From Darksidea phi (Eukaryota; Ascomycota; Dothideomycetes; Pleosporales; Lentitheciaceae), in contig JASJFT010000159.1 of the NCBI GenBank assembly GCA_030770425.1, forward strand, positions 42,742-106,741: DNA of 64,000 nt, in the 5' to 3' direction. Position 1 is the stretch's first letter. The number at the start of each line of letters is the position of its first letter. Of this stretch, positions 1 to 10,575 are shown one piece after another. The position numbers and the translations under genes were made by a program. A model generated the notes under the pieces. That model was not told the DNA's origin and did not search any database. It worked only from the letters and a program-made list of their open reading frames with translations.

Positions 1-1368
1 TGCGATGTTTGCGTAGAGTGGGTAAAGGTGTGGAATGTATAATGAAAATGTCGCGTTTAGATCAGCGCGAGAGGGCAAGTAGCGCTAGTGTATGGTGTCA
101 TCGCCAAAAACACGTATCTAGGCAGATATAGCTCAGAAGAATAGTAACGCTCAATCATGGACAAGAGTGCTATCAAATGTATCTTACTATCACATCACAA
201 ATCTCTGTCGCTTCTCCAGAAACGCATCCTAACAGAATACAGAAATTTTTTCATCTTGATCATCTCTATGTATTAAAACAGGGCGTAGGATAATTCACTC
301 ACAATGTTTACATTCTTCGCCACTCTCAAGATTGTACACTCATATTAAGACAATTCCTTATTCTCCCTTGATTCTATATAGTTTCGGCAGCCCAAGTCAT
401 TGCTTCTCACCAGAACGTCAGCACAGGTTTATCACAACCTCGACGTATCGACAATGCCTACCTATGCTACGCAATGCCCATCCCCTGCGCGTAGGCCAGT
501 GGTCTTAAAGCAAGCTCCAAGAATTGCCTCATATTCTTGCTCCCTCGAGAACGTCGCTGTGAAAGACGGCTGTGAATCTACTACGGGCGATGTTCTGAAC
601 CCATATTCTTCATCGTTGACCGAATCTAGCAACGGCCAGCACACTACATACCTCCAATCTCCTCAGTAATCTAATCAAGCTGCCGACCCGAAGAAATCCA
701 ATATCATCCGAAAAGAAGCATCCCGTAGCGTTGTAGCTCAAAAGTTTCCGTAAGGTAAGCCTAAAAACGCGGACTCTACGAGTGAATGTGCAGATGCTCT
801 GCTCAGCCGCATATCGTTCAGACCTATTCTCACGTTCTGATGAGGTGATGCTACTATTGATGCGGAAACTTGATTCAATGCAACGAAGTGACGAGCTCCG
901 CCTCCTATCCCAATTATAAAATTCAATCTCGAGATCAATGCCCCAGAACTTAATGAAAAGAAACTTGTACCGTCAATGAGCTTACCAATCACCATAAACT
1001 GCGACTCCAGAATGCTATGCCGTAAATTTCTTGCATGAGAGCAAGCATTGTACCACCACATAAACAAATACAATCAGTCTTCGTTTTTTCTCATCAGCCC
1101 TTACGTCACAACCTCACATACAACGACGTGCGATCACAACCCTTCTCATCCATCTCACCTCCTCGAACTATAAAGCCTTCCATCATCTCAAACTATCCGA
1201 ATCATCAGCTTGCCTCAAGCTAACGTCTCCAGCATTGCAGTGGTGTTTGGAAGTTTCTTCACGACTTTCTCCCGCAACGTTAACATGCTCGAATAGCTTA
1301 CAGTGGGGTCCAATATCTCGGACTCACAATCAGCTATCCACCCCAACAACAAAAATACGAACGGGAGC
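1..1368. other. Intergenic, no supported gene
   Basis: Several short open frames of 60-110 codons exist here on both strands. None has family resemblance, convincing splice signals or an ATG in good context, and the longest forward one (400-669) begins at TTG, not ATG. I see no tRNA, no tandem repeat and no RIP-type base bias. It may contain the promoter or 5' UTR of the orphan gene that follows. Confidence 0.5.
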
Positions 1369-2001
1369 ATGGATGAGCAGAAGATTGCGGGCCTAGAGCG
1401 GCATGCTGATGTTCGACGTATGTCTATATCTTCAAGCGCTCATAGCATCGCGTTATCATCTAGATCCGCTACGCCCACTGCTACTTGGGACGTATATCCA
1501 ACCCCCCACTCCTCTAATGAGTGCATGGATGGAATTAAGAATATGCACTTAGGGACAGGCGATAAGTCTATGGAGTATGTTAGTCCTCGTGAAAGCCTAG
1601 TTGTCGATGATAGTAGTAGCGTCTATTCTCGTCGGACTTACGAATCCTACGAAGAGGAAGACATTCATACATTGACACGGGCTTCACAAATGCTTCCACG
1701 ACGTTACTCTTTCTACTCTGATACTGGACCAATAACCTTTGTATCGAACCGGTCAACTTACAGCGAAGAGGTTACTACTGAAGTTCATGAAGACAACATT
1801 ACACCGCTTGACACTGCCGAGCCGCTTGCCGATGATTTCGTTCCCCCAAAACTAAGACGCCAAGATGCATGGCATCACACCGAGCACCAACAGAAGCCTT
1901 CTAAGCATTCCATTGCTCACAGGAAGGCGAAGTCTGTTATTAGCCTTGCGTTGAACGTCGCTAAATCCTATCTACGAACGCTTTCCCGTCGGAACTACTA
2001 G
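1369..2001 (+). CDS. Serine-rich orphan protein (hypothetical)
   Basis: An uninterrupted frame of 210 codons plus stop from the first ATG at 1369; the frame is open further 5' to 1303, but only with a GTG. The product is hydrophilic and rich in Ser, Thr, Arg and Tyr. It has many SxxS and RRxS-type patches near residues 17-40 and 85-125, an acidic middle, and a basic Lys/Arg/His-rich C-terminus around residues 165-210. I see no signal peptide, membrane segment or known domain, so the protein is probably largely disordered. An upstream exon is possible. I do not recognise it; it could be a lineage-restricted regulatory protein or a chance frame. Confidence 0.4.
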   Translation: MDEQKIAGLERHADVRRMSISSSAHSIALSSRSATPTATWDVYPTPHSSNECMDGIKNMHLGTGDKSMEYVSPRESLVVDDSSSVYSRRTYESYEEEDIHTLTRASQMLPRRYSFYSDTGPITFVSNRSTYSEEVTTEVHEDNITPLDTAEPLADDFVPPKLRRQDAWHHTEHQQKPSKHSIAHRKAKSVISLALNVAKSYLRTLSRRNY

Positions 2002-2450
2002 TCGTGTATCGGATCCGCATCCCGAACACGTATGTTGACGCGACACGTCGATGATGGTAACATGAGAATCATTCGTAAGAGTGCTACGTATGAAGCGGAT
2101 GACTATTAATGAACTAGTAAATAAAAAAAAAAGGTTATTTTTAAACAAAAACACAACGAAGCATGCTTCAATGACCCCGAAATCCAATTATTCACGGCCA
2201 GCCAGCAGGTTCATAAGAGACACAAAATGTCTATCACAATTTCAATCTGCTCCAACATTGTGCAGTCACAACCGTTCTCCTCTTCCACGATACTCACCTT
2301 CCACTCACGATGTATACGCACAGAAAACCTATCCACCTGAGTATATATCCTCTACAAATGTCCGTATATAATACTTCCACAACAATAACCGAAAGGGATC
2401 ACACTCTCATTGGATACGCTCGTTAAACACGCTCGTTACAGCCCGTAAAC
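2002..2450. other. Short intergenic spacer
   Basis: AT-rich in the middle, with an A-run near 2127. A 96-codon forward frame overlaps it (2081-2371) but has neither family resemblance nor a good start context. I see nothing else. Confidence 0.4.
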
Positions 2451-3197
2451 ATGCAGTCTCTACTATGCTTCGCTTTCACTCATCGTAACCGACGATCGCC
2501 CAAGGCGGAGCGGCCACGTCCAAAACGTCCACGTATGCGCGCTCCAGGGGAAATTCATAGAAAAGTCAACAAAAAATCTGTGACTGTGCCGGGGGCGTCA
2601 AAAAATGCATCTAGAAAATCCAAAAATAGACTACGCCACTCTGAGAAGCGACGAGGGGATCTTGGCAACAATGATAGAATTGGTGATAATGCTACCGCCA
2701 CTGTAATTCCAGTGCAGCCTAAACGTGTACCACTAGAGCAGGTCTATAATCATAACCGACGAGTGAACTCGGGTCCGTCAAACTTATCGCGAGATACAGT
2801 GTCGAATATCGGTGTAGCTGTGCCCATCTCAGCTTCTAAGGGGGCAGTTCAGCAGGAGGTGAGAGATGTGCGGCGGAAATCACGCATCATCAATTTTTCG
2901 CGGAAGGTGCTATACGGGAAAGGGCGATCAGGTGCGGCCCAATGCAAGCAGCCTAATGAATTTGACGGGGCGTATCAAACGATAGATCGTTTCCCAATGA
3001 TTGCGTCCGGCAGCGAGGGTTCGCCATCGCAGGCACAGCATCGACGTCAGACCAATCGTGTGCAGGACTTAGGCTTGTACACTTGCGGGAGTCCCCTCGG
3101 GGACGGTGGAGCGAACCCGCATCCGTCTGAAAGTGCCATAGTTCCTCAGCCATTGAACATTCGGAAGGTGCGTAGCATCACCTTGGCACGTCGGTGA
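2451..3197 (+). CDS. Basic orphan protein (hypothetical)
   Basis: A 248-codon frame starting at ATG 2451, preceded by a purine (AAACATG). The product is strongly basic, with Lys/Arg clusters at residues 12-30, 40-75 and 135-155 that could act as nuclear localisation signals. It is low in hydrophobic residues and has no signal peptide or recognisable fold. It resembles its upstream neighbour in being Ser/Arg-rich and disordered, but I see no sequence repeat between them. The function is unknown. The frame length argues for a real gene, but no homology supports it. Confidence 0.4.
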   Translation: MQSLLCFAFTHRNRRSPKAERPRPKRPRMRAPGEIHRKVNKKSVTVPGASKNASRKSKNRLRHSEKRRGDLGNNDRIGDNATATVIPVQPKRVPLEQVYNHNRRVNSGPSNLSRDTVSNIGVAVPISASKGAVQQEVRDVRRKSRIINFSRKVLYGKGRSGAAQCKQPNEFDGAYQTIDRFPMIASGSEGSPSQAQHRRQTNRVQDLGLYTCGSPLGDGGANPHPSESAIVPQPLNIRKVRSITLARR

Positions 3198-3765
3198 GGA
3201 AGTTGGAGATAGCGAAGTGAGACCGTGAGCAAGCTGAAGTTAACAGAGCAAATGCCGGAACCCAAACAAGAGTAAAACTCTTAACCCTAAACCTATGATC
3301 CACCGTAGTAACAGAATAATATAAAAAGCTTAATTAAATCTATGAAAAGCAACATTCCCAACGATGAAGTGATGAAGAAGACGAAGACGCGTTGATAGGG
3401 AGAGCCATGAGCAACCACCAGGGAGGACCCGCCTGAACACAACTGAGCTTAGCTTTCGGGTGCTCTACGGTGACTCGAATCCACTACCCCGTCAGCAACT
3501 GGACAGAATCAGGCAAAGACTAGTAACTATTTCCTTCACACTACGAAAGGGCCGTCTAGGATTAGGTGTTATTACTGTCATGTTTTAAGTCTGCTATCCA
3601 AGATTGTCAACAGTGTCAGTGAACTATGCCTTACTTTCACCTCAGCGACCAGCGCTCTGGAACGTGCCGTTGCCTGCGCAAACTTTCAATAAAAAAACAC
3701 CCCGCCATCCTTGCAGCAGCTTCACCACGCCAAAGATTACCACTCTCACACTCGTCTCAACTACC
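3198..3765. other. Intergenic, upstream of zinc-ribbon gene
   Basis: No supported gene. The downstream frame is open back to a TTG at 3604 through a CA/CT-rich stretch that looks like 5' UTR. Pyrimidine-rich patches at about 3630-3765 fit a fungal transcription start region. Confidence 0.4.
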
Positions 3766-4716
3766 ATGGCCACCCTCCCTCTCCCATTCGCTCTCAAAAA
3801 CCCGCGCAGCTCAAAACTGAGCCTAGACGAACAGCGAACTCGCAACATTACATTCAGTTTATATCAGCAGCGCTCCCGTGCCATGTTCAGCGGCATGTCG
3901 CCTCCCGTGTTGCACGTGCAGCGACCCTCAGACGACTCGGACAGCCTCTTCAATATCGGCAACAATGGCGATGGGAAGGATGCTGAGGACTCGAGATGGC
4001 ACTGCTGCAAGTGTGACAAGAGTGCCCCGATCTACATCCGTGCCGGCCCACATCCTCTTGGTGCCCTCGCATGCGAATGCCCTCATAAGCCCTGCAGTAG
4101 CTGTAAGACAGTTGGGCTCGTCAAACTCTTCCTACCTATGGAAGAGCCAGCCATTGTCCCGGTGTCTGAGGTAAAGAAGAACATTCCATTCGGCGTCCTT
4201 TGTCCCTGCTGCGGTCTATCTTGGCGCGCAAAAGAGACGGGTCGATATAAGTCGACACTACGCAAAATGCCCAGTCTCGGTCTATCGATGGCACAAATTC
4301 ACCAGAAGCGTCGCGCTCCTCTGAACTGTTGCCTTCGCAAATCGAAATCGACGTTGGTTTTGGGCAACAAGCGTATCATTACGCCTCCGGGGCAAGCGAT
4401 GGGAAAGCAGGCCGAGTATGCGAAGGTCAAGTTCAGCGAGCTTGGATGTACATGTGGGATGGTGATCGATCTGTCATCAGCATTATGCTTTCAAGTCGTG
4501 AGACCATTGGTGGACGAGTATGAGAAGCGGTTTGGGGAGGTCTCCGCAGAGGAGAGCAAGGTCGGATGGAGTACGACGCCAGAGCTGCAGGCAATGGGGC
4601 ATGGACAGACGCTTGTTAATGTTGGCGGGATTGAACATGCGAATCCGCTGCGTTCCTGTCCAATCACGAAAGAGGACCTTTCGGCGGTCAACTGTATTCG
4701 GGTGGTTTGCGGTTAG
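3766..4716 (+). CDS. Double zinc-ribbon-like Cys-rich protein
   Basis: 316 aa, intronless. I chose the ATG at 3766 because it sits in a strong ACCATGG context; the open frame further 5' has no other ATG and looks like UTR. A disordered N-terminus of about 75 residues precedes the first cysteine cluster at residues 78-113, which begins WHCCKC and ends CPHKPCSSCK. A second group includes CPCC (about 150), NCC (about 190) and GCTCG (about 238). This spacing is typical of the filamentous-fungal proteins annotated as probable double zinc ribbon proteins. They presumably bind two zinc ions, but no biochemical role is established. No signal peptide or membrane segment is seen. The family call is by pattern and from memory. 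Confidence 0.65.
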   Translation: MATLPLPFALKNPRSSKLSLDEQRTRNITFSLYQQRSRAMFSGMSPPVLHVQRPSDDSDSLFNIGNNGDGKDAEDSRWHCCKCDKSAPIYIRAGPHPLGALACECPHKPCSSCKTVGLVKLFLPMEEPAIVPVSEVKKNIPFGVLCPCCGLSWRAKETGRYKSTLRKMPSLGLSMAQIHQKRRAPLNCCLRKSKSTLVLGNKRIITPPGQAMGKQAEYAKVKFSELGCTCGMVIDLSSALCFQVVRPLVDEYEKRFGEVSAEESKVGWSTTPELQAMGHGQTLVNVGGIEHANPLRSCPITKEDLSAVNCIRVVCG

Positions 4717-5838
4717 TCTTGGGAACGGGCGTTGCGCTGAACGATAGCTGATGAATTGCTTAGGCGCTTAGGCCCAGCTGAGGCATTCTGTTCGGAAATC
4801 GGCGTCGCGAGCTAGCGTCCTGAAGTGTTGTACGGCAAGATGAGCATGGCGGTGACTAGTAGGTTGGTAATGGTTGGATACCTATTCTAAAGTCATCTGA
4901 GTGATGTTACCACGCGACTACTCACCGGTCCGTTATCCCAGTGCTGTGAAGCGAAGAGGCTATGAAAGATGAACCATGGTTTCTACCAGGCGCGAGTAAT
5001 TCAGGCATGCACAATAATATCAGTTTTCTCTCGTAAATGTTCACATGAGGAGCCATGCCCCGGATGAACATATGACCGATCTGACTTCATACGAAATAAG
5101 GATCATGATGCGCCACCGGGCGCAATTCTGCCGCACGCCGCAGACCCGTCGGAGTCGCCCGAAACGGCATATGGACATGTAGTCTCAGTCAACTGGAACA
5201 GGGCGACCTGAGCTCTCATCAGCAGCCAGCTTCAGCCCTGCCCTCTAACTCAGGCCTCGCAGTCGTCGCAACGCAACGTGACCGGACCTCTGCTTAGAAC
5301 TCACCATAGACCCACCGGACCATGCAATGCTTGTCCATCACGTCACAAATGTAGAAGTCGTTTCGATGCAGATAGCACTGCTGGTCGGTACCTCATTAAG
5401 CCGATAAGCGCAAAGTCGCTAGGTACCGCGCCTCAGGCAAACGCCTAGCAATCAACATCAGAGGCGCCAGTACGGGTCAGGCGGCCGGGAAAAGGGCTAG
5501 CCCACAGGCACCACCCAAACAAAGAGTCGGTGAATGCTTGAGCTATGAGCTCGTGGCGTTGGACGAATGATGGACGATCAAAGAGGGTAGCACGGCCACA
5601 TCGTGGGGCTGAGCCTACCTAGATAGCACGCTTTTCCTTTTCCGGACCATCGCCTGCCACGCGCGCGCCTGTGAACCCGCAAACATATATTTTGATGAAC
5701 GCATGCAGGACCACCGTTTGTCCTTCATTCCAGTGTATTAAGCTCTTTCACATTGTGTGTCTTTGTTCCTACTGTTTGTGGCCGAACAACGTCTGCCCAG
5801 CCTTCCTAGATGATCCCTGCGTATGGCGCTCCCCCACT
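4717..5838. other. Intergenic, no supported gene
   Basis: About 1.1 kb with no frame of convincing length or family on either strand. Base composition looks normal. It lies between two genes on the plus strand and probably contains the 3' UTR of the first and the promoter of the second. Confidence 0.4.
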
Positions 5839-5950
5839 TATAAAAACCACAGACCCCCCACTGACTCCAAGCAAAGCATCGACTCCCAGTTGTCTCACAC
5901 CATCTCTCTCTCTCGAACATCAACCTTCTCTCTCTCTAGAACATCAACCT
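5839..5950 (+). promoter_or_regulatory. TATA-like box and duplicated CT tract upstream of the deoxyribosyltransferase-like gene
   Basis: TATAAAAA begins at 5839, about 177 bp before the chosen ATG. A 24-bp unit made of a CT run followed by GAACATCAACCT or AGAACATCAACCT occurs twice back to back (5903-5926 and 5927-5950) with one mismatch. CT-rich tracts next to the transcription start are common in filamentous fungal promoters. The duplication itself is visible, but its role is inferred. Confidence 0.5.
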
Positions 5951-6015
5951 TTGACAACTACATTGCTCAAGAACGAGTGCAGCAACTGTGCAATCACTTA
6001 TCACGGTCAAACACC

Positions 6016-6846
6016 ATGGCATCGAATACGGCACAGGGTAAACCGGTGATCGATCATTGCCGCTTCTGCAAAAGGCCCTCACATTGCCCAAACTGCGACC
6101 ACTCCCTCGATCCCGAGAAGCCAAAGGGCAAGGATGGCACAGTCAACATTGACGCCGATGTCCCAGACATCCACAACCAGCTTCCTCCTTATCCAGAACT
6201 GGCACCTAAAAAGCACAAGGATAACTTTCATTGCATGCCTCCTGAGAATCCCATATACCAGGAGTACTCCGTCTTCCTTGCCGGCAGCATAGAAATGGGC
6301 AACGCCATCCAGTGGCAGAAACAAATGGCCGTTCTTCTACAAGACCTGCCTATTTCAATATACAACCCGCGCCGAGGCCAGTGGGATCCGACTGCGACAC
6401 CAGAAGCTAAGAACGCCGCATTTCGGCATCAGGTTGAGTGGGAGTTGGAGGCACTGACTCAAGCAAAGGTTATCTGCTTTTTCTTCGACTACGACACGAT
6501 GAGTCCAGTGACGCTGTGTGAGCTCGGACTATGGGCGCACAGCGGCAAAGTCGTGGTGTGCTGCAACAAGCAGTTTTGGAAAGGAGGAAATATCCACATC
6601 GTTTGCGAGCGGTACGGCATTCCAATGGTGCAGGATTTTGCGGAGCTAGAGCCGTTGATACGGGCGATGCTGCGACAGAAGGGGATGATGCTCGACAAGG
6701 ACGGCAATCTGACCAGGGACCCTAAGAAAGCGGATCTTTCGAAGCTTCCGGAGGAGTCGGTATTGAGGGCTGCTGGGCAGAAGCCGCCAGCGGTAAAGAA
6801 TGCACAGCTAGGAACGGCGCCTCCTCCGGCTCCGGAAACCTCTTAG
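6016..6846 (+). CDS. CxxC-motif protein with nucleoside 2-deoxyribosyltransferase-like domain
   Basis: 276 aa, intronless. The ATG at 6016 has a CACCATGG context; the frame stays open 5' only through CT-rich leader. Residues 15-27 carry CRFC, five residues, then CPNC, a compact four-cysteine motif that could bind one zinc. From about residue 83 the sequence fits the nucleoside 2-deoxyribosyltransferase-like family (Pfam PF15891 by recall): FLAGSIEMG at 87-95, YNPRR at 116-120, then SPVTLCELG at 163-171, whose Glu is in the usual catalytic-acid position. These enzymes cleave or transfer the sugar of nucleosides; many fungal members have no known substrate. The C-terminus is Lys/Pro-rich. No signal peptide is present. 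Joining a Cys4 motif to this domain is less usual. Confidence 0.7.
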   Translation: MASNTAQGKPVIDHCRFCKRPSHCPNCDHSLDPEKPKGKDGTVNIDADVPDIHNQLPPYPELAPKKHKDNFHCMPPENPIYQEYSVFLAGSIEMGNAIQWQKQMAVLLQDLPISIYNPRRGQWDPTATPEAKNAAFRHQVEWELEALTQAKVICFFFDYDTMSPVTLCELGLWAHSGKVVVCCNKQFWKGGNIHIVCERYGIPMVQDFAELEPLIRAMLRQKGMMLDKDGNLTRDPKKADLSKLPEESVLRAAGQKPPAVKNAQLGTAPPPAPETS

Positions 6847-6867
6847 GCTCCTATGGCTCCAACGGAG

Positions 6868-7252
6868 AAATAGATGTGTACCAGGTTGGTGTATGTATGT
6901 GGTGAGTATTTGCAGGGATTGTCAATGGCTGCAGATAGCACTTCATGTATACCCATAGAATACATCATAGGATTGTTTCTTCTACCGGGGGGGGGCCCGG
7001 GGGGGGGGGGGGGGGGGGCGTGGTGGTGTATTGGTGGGGGGGGTGTTTAATGTGTTTGTTGTATTTTTGGTGTNNNNNNNNNNGTTAAATTTATTTGTTA
7101 CAGGGTGGGGTTTGGTTTTGGGGCGTTTTTTGCGGGTTTTTCAATTGGGGGAGATATCACTTTATTTATAACCCTTTAATACATCATATGCTTTTTTTTT
7201 TTTTCTCCCCCCCCCCCCCCCCCCCCTTCCCTAGTTGTATCTTTAGTATATT
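6868..7252. other. Assembly join: duplicated contig ends around a ten-N gap
   Basis: Ns occupy 7074-7083. Sequence 6868-6986 and sequence 7087-7205 align at a constant offset of 219 bp, for example both contain ATACATCAT before a poly-T or poly-G tract. The second copy is badly corrupted, with T and G runs replacing ordered bases. Copy 1 runs into poly-G (6987-7018), copy 2 into poly-C (7207-7226). This is what two overlapping, low-quality contig ends look like when not merged. No gene should be called here, and the true genome probably has one copy. Confidence 0.8.
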
Positions 7253-7752
7253 TAATATTCGCTATTACTGTATAATTAACTTTAATTATTTTACGTTTGG
7301 ATTTATATTCTTATCCTTTCCTAATCACCCGAGGTGGTTGGCAAGGCTGAGCGCCGCACGGGGGCAGTGCTTCAGCAGTCATAAGTACCTAGCCAGCTCC
7401 CAAGAATACAAATCCCCTTCTATGTCTTTCCTACCCATAGTGAACCGATGAACACAGTTCCAGCAGTTATAAGCTATTATAGACGTGACCACTCGCTATT
7501 CACCACCACTTTCTCTACCTCTTTATTGCCGGTCAGACATTGTGCATACGTCACACGTCACAGCTTCGCCCACGCGCCGCTTCCGTATCTTAACCGCCTA
7601 TTGGATATTACATTGAAGTAAAGCGGAACGAGGGTAATCTACTTTCGACGCTAGACATATACTCCCACGCTCGCTTCCAACTTCATACCTCAAGAACGCT
7701 CCATCGCTCCGCCACATCCATACGCGTCCGCGCAACTTCGTGTACCAATATC
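7253..7752. other. Intergenic leader of the orphan gene at 7.75 kb
   Basis: The first 70 bp are AT-rich and may still be low-quality sequence. The remainder looks like a normal promoter and leader, with CACC and CT-rich patches at about 7500-7530. No supported gene. Confidence 0.35.
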
Positions 7753-8476
7753 ATGTCAACCCCCACCATGACTCCCTCTTTTCAACACATCAAAGACGAT
7801 CCAGCCACGTTATCCATTGAAAACCTCGCGCTTGGACTCCACTACCGCGCAAAGGAACCAGGCGACCTCGCCGTCTTCCTGCGGAGTCTTCTGGAGCAAC
7901 CCAACCTCGCGCTCGAAGTGGAGTTTATCAAGTTAGATGACGAGCTCGATGGACAGAAGTTTTCAGGGGTGCTAGAGTTAGCGGAGCAGTGGGGTGTAGA
8001 GATGGCGAAGGAATGGGAGATGAACGTATGTCGTATTGGGTTTACTTGCTAGTTTGAAAAGCGCTAATACTGGGTAGGCAAGTAATGGAGAGTACGAATC
8101 AGAAGAGGAAGAAGTCTGCGATGTGAAGATTGTACGTCCCACCCTTTCCTTCTCGTCACTATGACAGCCTAATATTGACCCATAGCAGCCTACAATCACC
8201 AACACCGCAATGACCACACCACCCCTCACCCCTTCCAAAACTGACCACAGAACTACCATTCCCACCATAAATCCCATTTACGCCACTTTCACCACCGCAT
8301 TCGAAGACCTCGCCGCTGCGAAACGCCTCGCCTGCATAAGCGACAGCGAGGAGCTACCAACACAAATGTACATCGACCTCCTCTCCACTCTTCTCTCAGT
8401 ATGTGGAAACGTGGAGATGCTAATGCTACCGGAGGAGTGGTATGATATTTTCGACGAAGAGATGTTCCGAGGTTAA
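7753..8476 (+). CDS. Conserved-looking orphan, three exons
   Basis: Exons 7753-8025, 8078-8131 and 8186-8476 give 205 aa. Intron 1 (GTATGT...TAG, 52 bp, branch CTAAT) and intron 2 (GTACGT...TAG, 54 bp, branch CTAAT) are both phase 0 and keep one frame throughout, which strongly supports a real gene. The product is acidic, with a Glu-rich stretch encoded by the small middle exon, a Thr/Pro-rich linker (residues 110-135) and two mostly helical halves. No signal peptide, membrane segment or known domain is visible. The second acceptor is TAGCAG, so splicing three bases later would drop one Gln. The function is unknown. Confidence 0.6.
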
Positions 8477-9575
8477 GCATGGTGAGCGATCGCGTCAACT
8501 GCTTCTACAGCGAGAGAGTAATTTTCTTTGTGAGTGTGCGTATGTGCGGCTCAAGAGCGTCATGCTCTGTGGATGACTTTGGCTCGCTACCAAGCTTGGC
8601 AGTGACTCTTTTCATAATAACTGACCATGGGGAATGGGAGGAAGTGGAATCGTTGGGCTGGCTAGGTTCACCGGGTTTAAAATAGATGGTTGTAAGAACA
8701 ATGTTTTGACAGAGTAGCTTCGTATGTGTCCATGGTAGCTGGGAGGTTGAGCTGATACTTCGTGAAGTAAAGGTAGAAAGTTAAGGTGCAATCTTGCTAG
8801 CCGGCAATCTTATAGCGCACTGAAGGCTATCTACATGGGTCGTATGCAGGGCCACGTTTAGTCGTTTCAGAGCACCCGGCTTATGCATTCTCGTTCAGCT
8901 TTACTTACGCCAACCTTGTATTATCTACCAAGCTTTCTCGCAATTTGCCCGACCTAGCTCTTTATTGTATCAAGAATGGTAACACCAATACCATGCTAGT
9001 AGCACGAAGGCCATGCCAGGCTCTGTTTAGGCACTCCTTGAAGACTGTCAGCATGAGAAATAAACACTTCTATCGAAGCGGCAGAAGCTCATCTAGGGCG
9101 CACCGCAGAGATCACTTGAGTAGCATGCTACCTTGTTATCACCAATATGTAGAACCACTCTCAGAAACCATCGTTGCACAGCATAGTGTTGTCCACATAG
9201 CAAGTTTTGCAAAGTCAATGCTTAGCCACATATTATCGGGCAAGATACCAGGATGAAGGCATATCTTCGTGGATTTAGCATCGTCAAAATTGCCCATAGG
9301 ATTACTGCGACCTTGCATGCAGCTCCTTTGTATGATATCCCAAACCTGAGATTGTGTTCCAAATTGATCATCTTGCTCTTTTTCATTTCGAAACGATGCC
9401 GCTGTATAGACGGCCTCGGAGTATCTGCAAAGCGTCAGCCTCACTTCTACCAGTACTCGGTCGAAGAACAGACATTCGTGACGATCTTTCCTCATATGCC
9501 GCCTCAATGATGACTACCAAGCGCTTTTCTCAGCCCGTCCTAAACTGTCGTGGATATCGTATCCTCTTCACATGT
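8477..9575. other. Intergenic, no supported gene
   Basis: Short forward frames of 80-103 codons lie at 8945-9510 but have no family resemblance or splice signals. The region separates convergent genes, so both 3' UTRs are expected here. Confidence 0.4.
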
Positions 9576-10237
9576 CTAGTCCGAATCGCTCTCTGACATC
9601 TGCATCTCTGCGTCTTCGTCCTCACTCTCTTCGTCCTCATCCCTTCCTCTCTTCGTGCCCTTCTCTAGGTCCGCCTCATTGACCGGCACCGCCTTCGTAG
9701 GCGCACTACCAAAGACAGCTGCAGCCGCACCCGTTTGCTCCGGCTCCCGGTCCCGGTCTACGATCTCCTTCGGTAATTCAAATGTGCCAGCGAGTTTCGC
9801 AAAGGTGTTAGATTTGCCTTTTGCGTACGATATAGACTGCGCAGATTAGCTTCCACTCATCAATGTGTTGAATGGGGTTTCGACACACCATTTCCTTGCC
9901 AAAGAAAGTGAAGTGCTCCAACGCGCGCATCGCCTGCGTCGCGGAATCAATATCACGGAACACGATGTGCGCCTGCCCCCGCATCTTCATCGTCTTGAGT
10001 GCTATGACGTCCAGAATAACTCCATATGTGGCGAATAGCATGTAGAGATTCCGCTTGAGGTCCTCTTTGGGGAGCTTGTCAGGGAGGTTTCGCACATAGA
10101 GCCTATACCGGTATATCAGTAAATCGGAATACGACAGGATGGCTGGCGAGGGAGGAAGAGACGGACGTCTTATTTGGTGGCAGAGAATCTATCTTTACAG
10201 GCACGCCTGGTGGTCCCGAATGCGCGATAGTAGCCAT
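9576..10237 (-). CDS. MSL1: U2 snRNP B''-like protein, single RRM
   Basis: Exons on the complement: 10167-10237, 9889-10102 and 9576-9836, giving 181 aa. Introns are 64 bp (GTCCGT...TAG) and 52 bp (GTGTGT...CAG). Splicing restores PPNKTLYVRNLPDK and then GKEMSISYAKGKSNT, the hallmark start and end of the first RNA-recognition motif of the U1A/U2B'' family. RNP2 is LYVRNL (about 25-30) and RNP1 is RGQAHIVF (about 60-67). The C-terminal third is Ala/Pro then a Glu/Asp/Ser tail, with no second RRM, so it matches Msl1/U2B'' better than two-RRM U1A. The family binds U2 snRNA stem-loop IV with U2A' in the nucleus during splicing. U1A versus U2B'' is not fully settled by eye. Confidence 0.85.
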
Positions 10238-10575
10238 TATCGTGTCGGTGCGATGTAGTTACGGTGGTGGTGAGGCTCCCCGCAGAAGGCTTGCGGAAAA
10301 TCACTTGGTCTGTGCGTATCCTTGTTCGCCGCATTATGAGAGGCCTCTACTCCACCTCACTTGTTCAAACTCTAAACGGCGCATGGAGTAGAGAAGGAGG
10401 TGGTATGGAAGTAAGAGCCTCTTGGAAATGAGAGTTGCACCACGAAACCTCGAAAAGGTCTCATCGCCAACAACGCGCACCGAACGATAGCTCCGAAAGC
10501 TCCTCAAGCCTGAACAACGGTCAATCCTTCATACCTCTGCCCCAGGCGAACCGATTTCTCGCGCCGTAGCCCATT
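10238..10575. other. Divergent promoter between MSL1-like and CDK7-like genes
   Basis: 338 bp between two start codons on opposite strands, so both genes probably share a bidirectional promoter. I see no clear TATA box. There are CA/CT-rich patches near 10345-10370. Confidence 0.5.

Noticed and set aside
400..669. 89-codon frame
   Set aside because: Begins at TTG; the ATG-initiated part is only 71 codons and without any resemblance.
7095..7451. 118-codon frame with a poly-Pro run
   Set aside because: Its start does not look genuine and it runs through corrupted gap-flanking sequence and poly-C; artefact.
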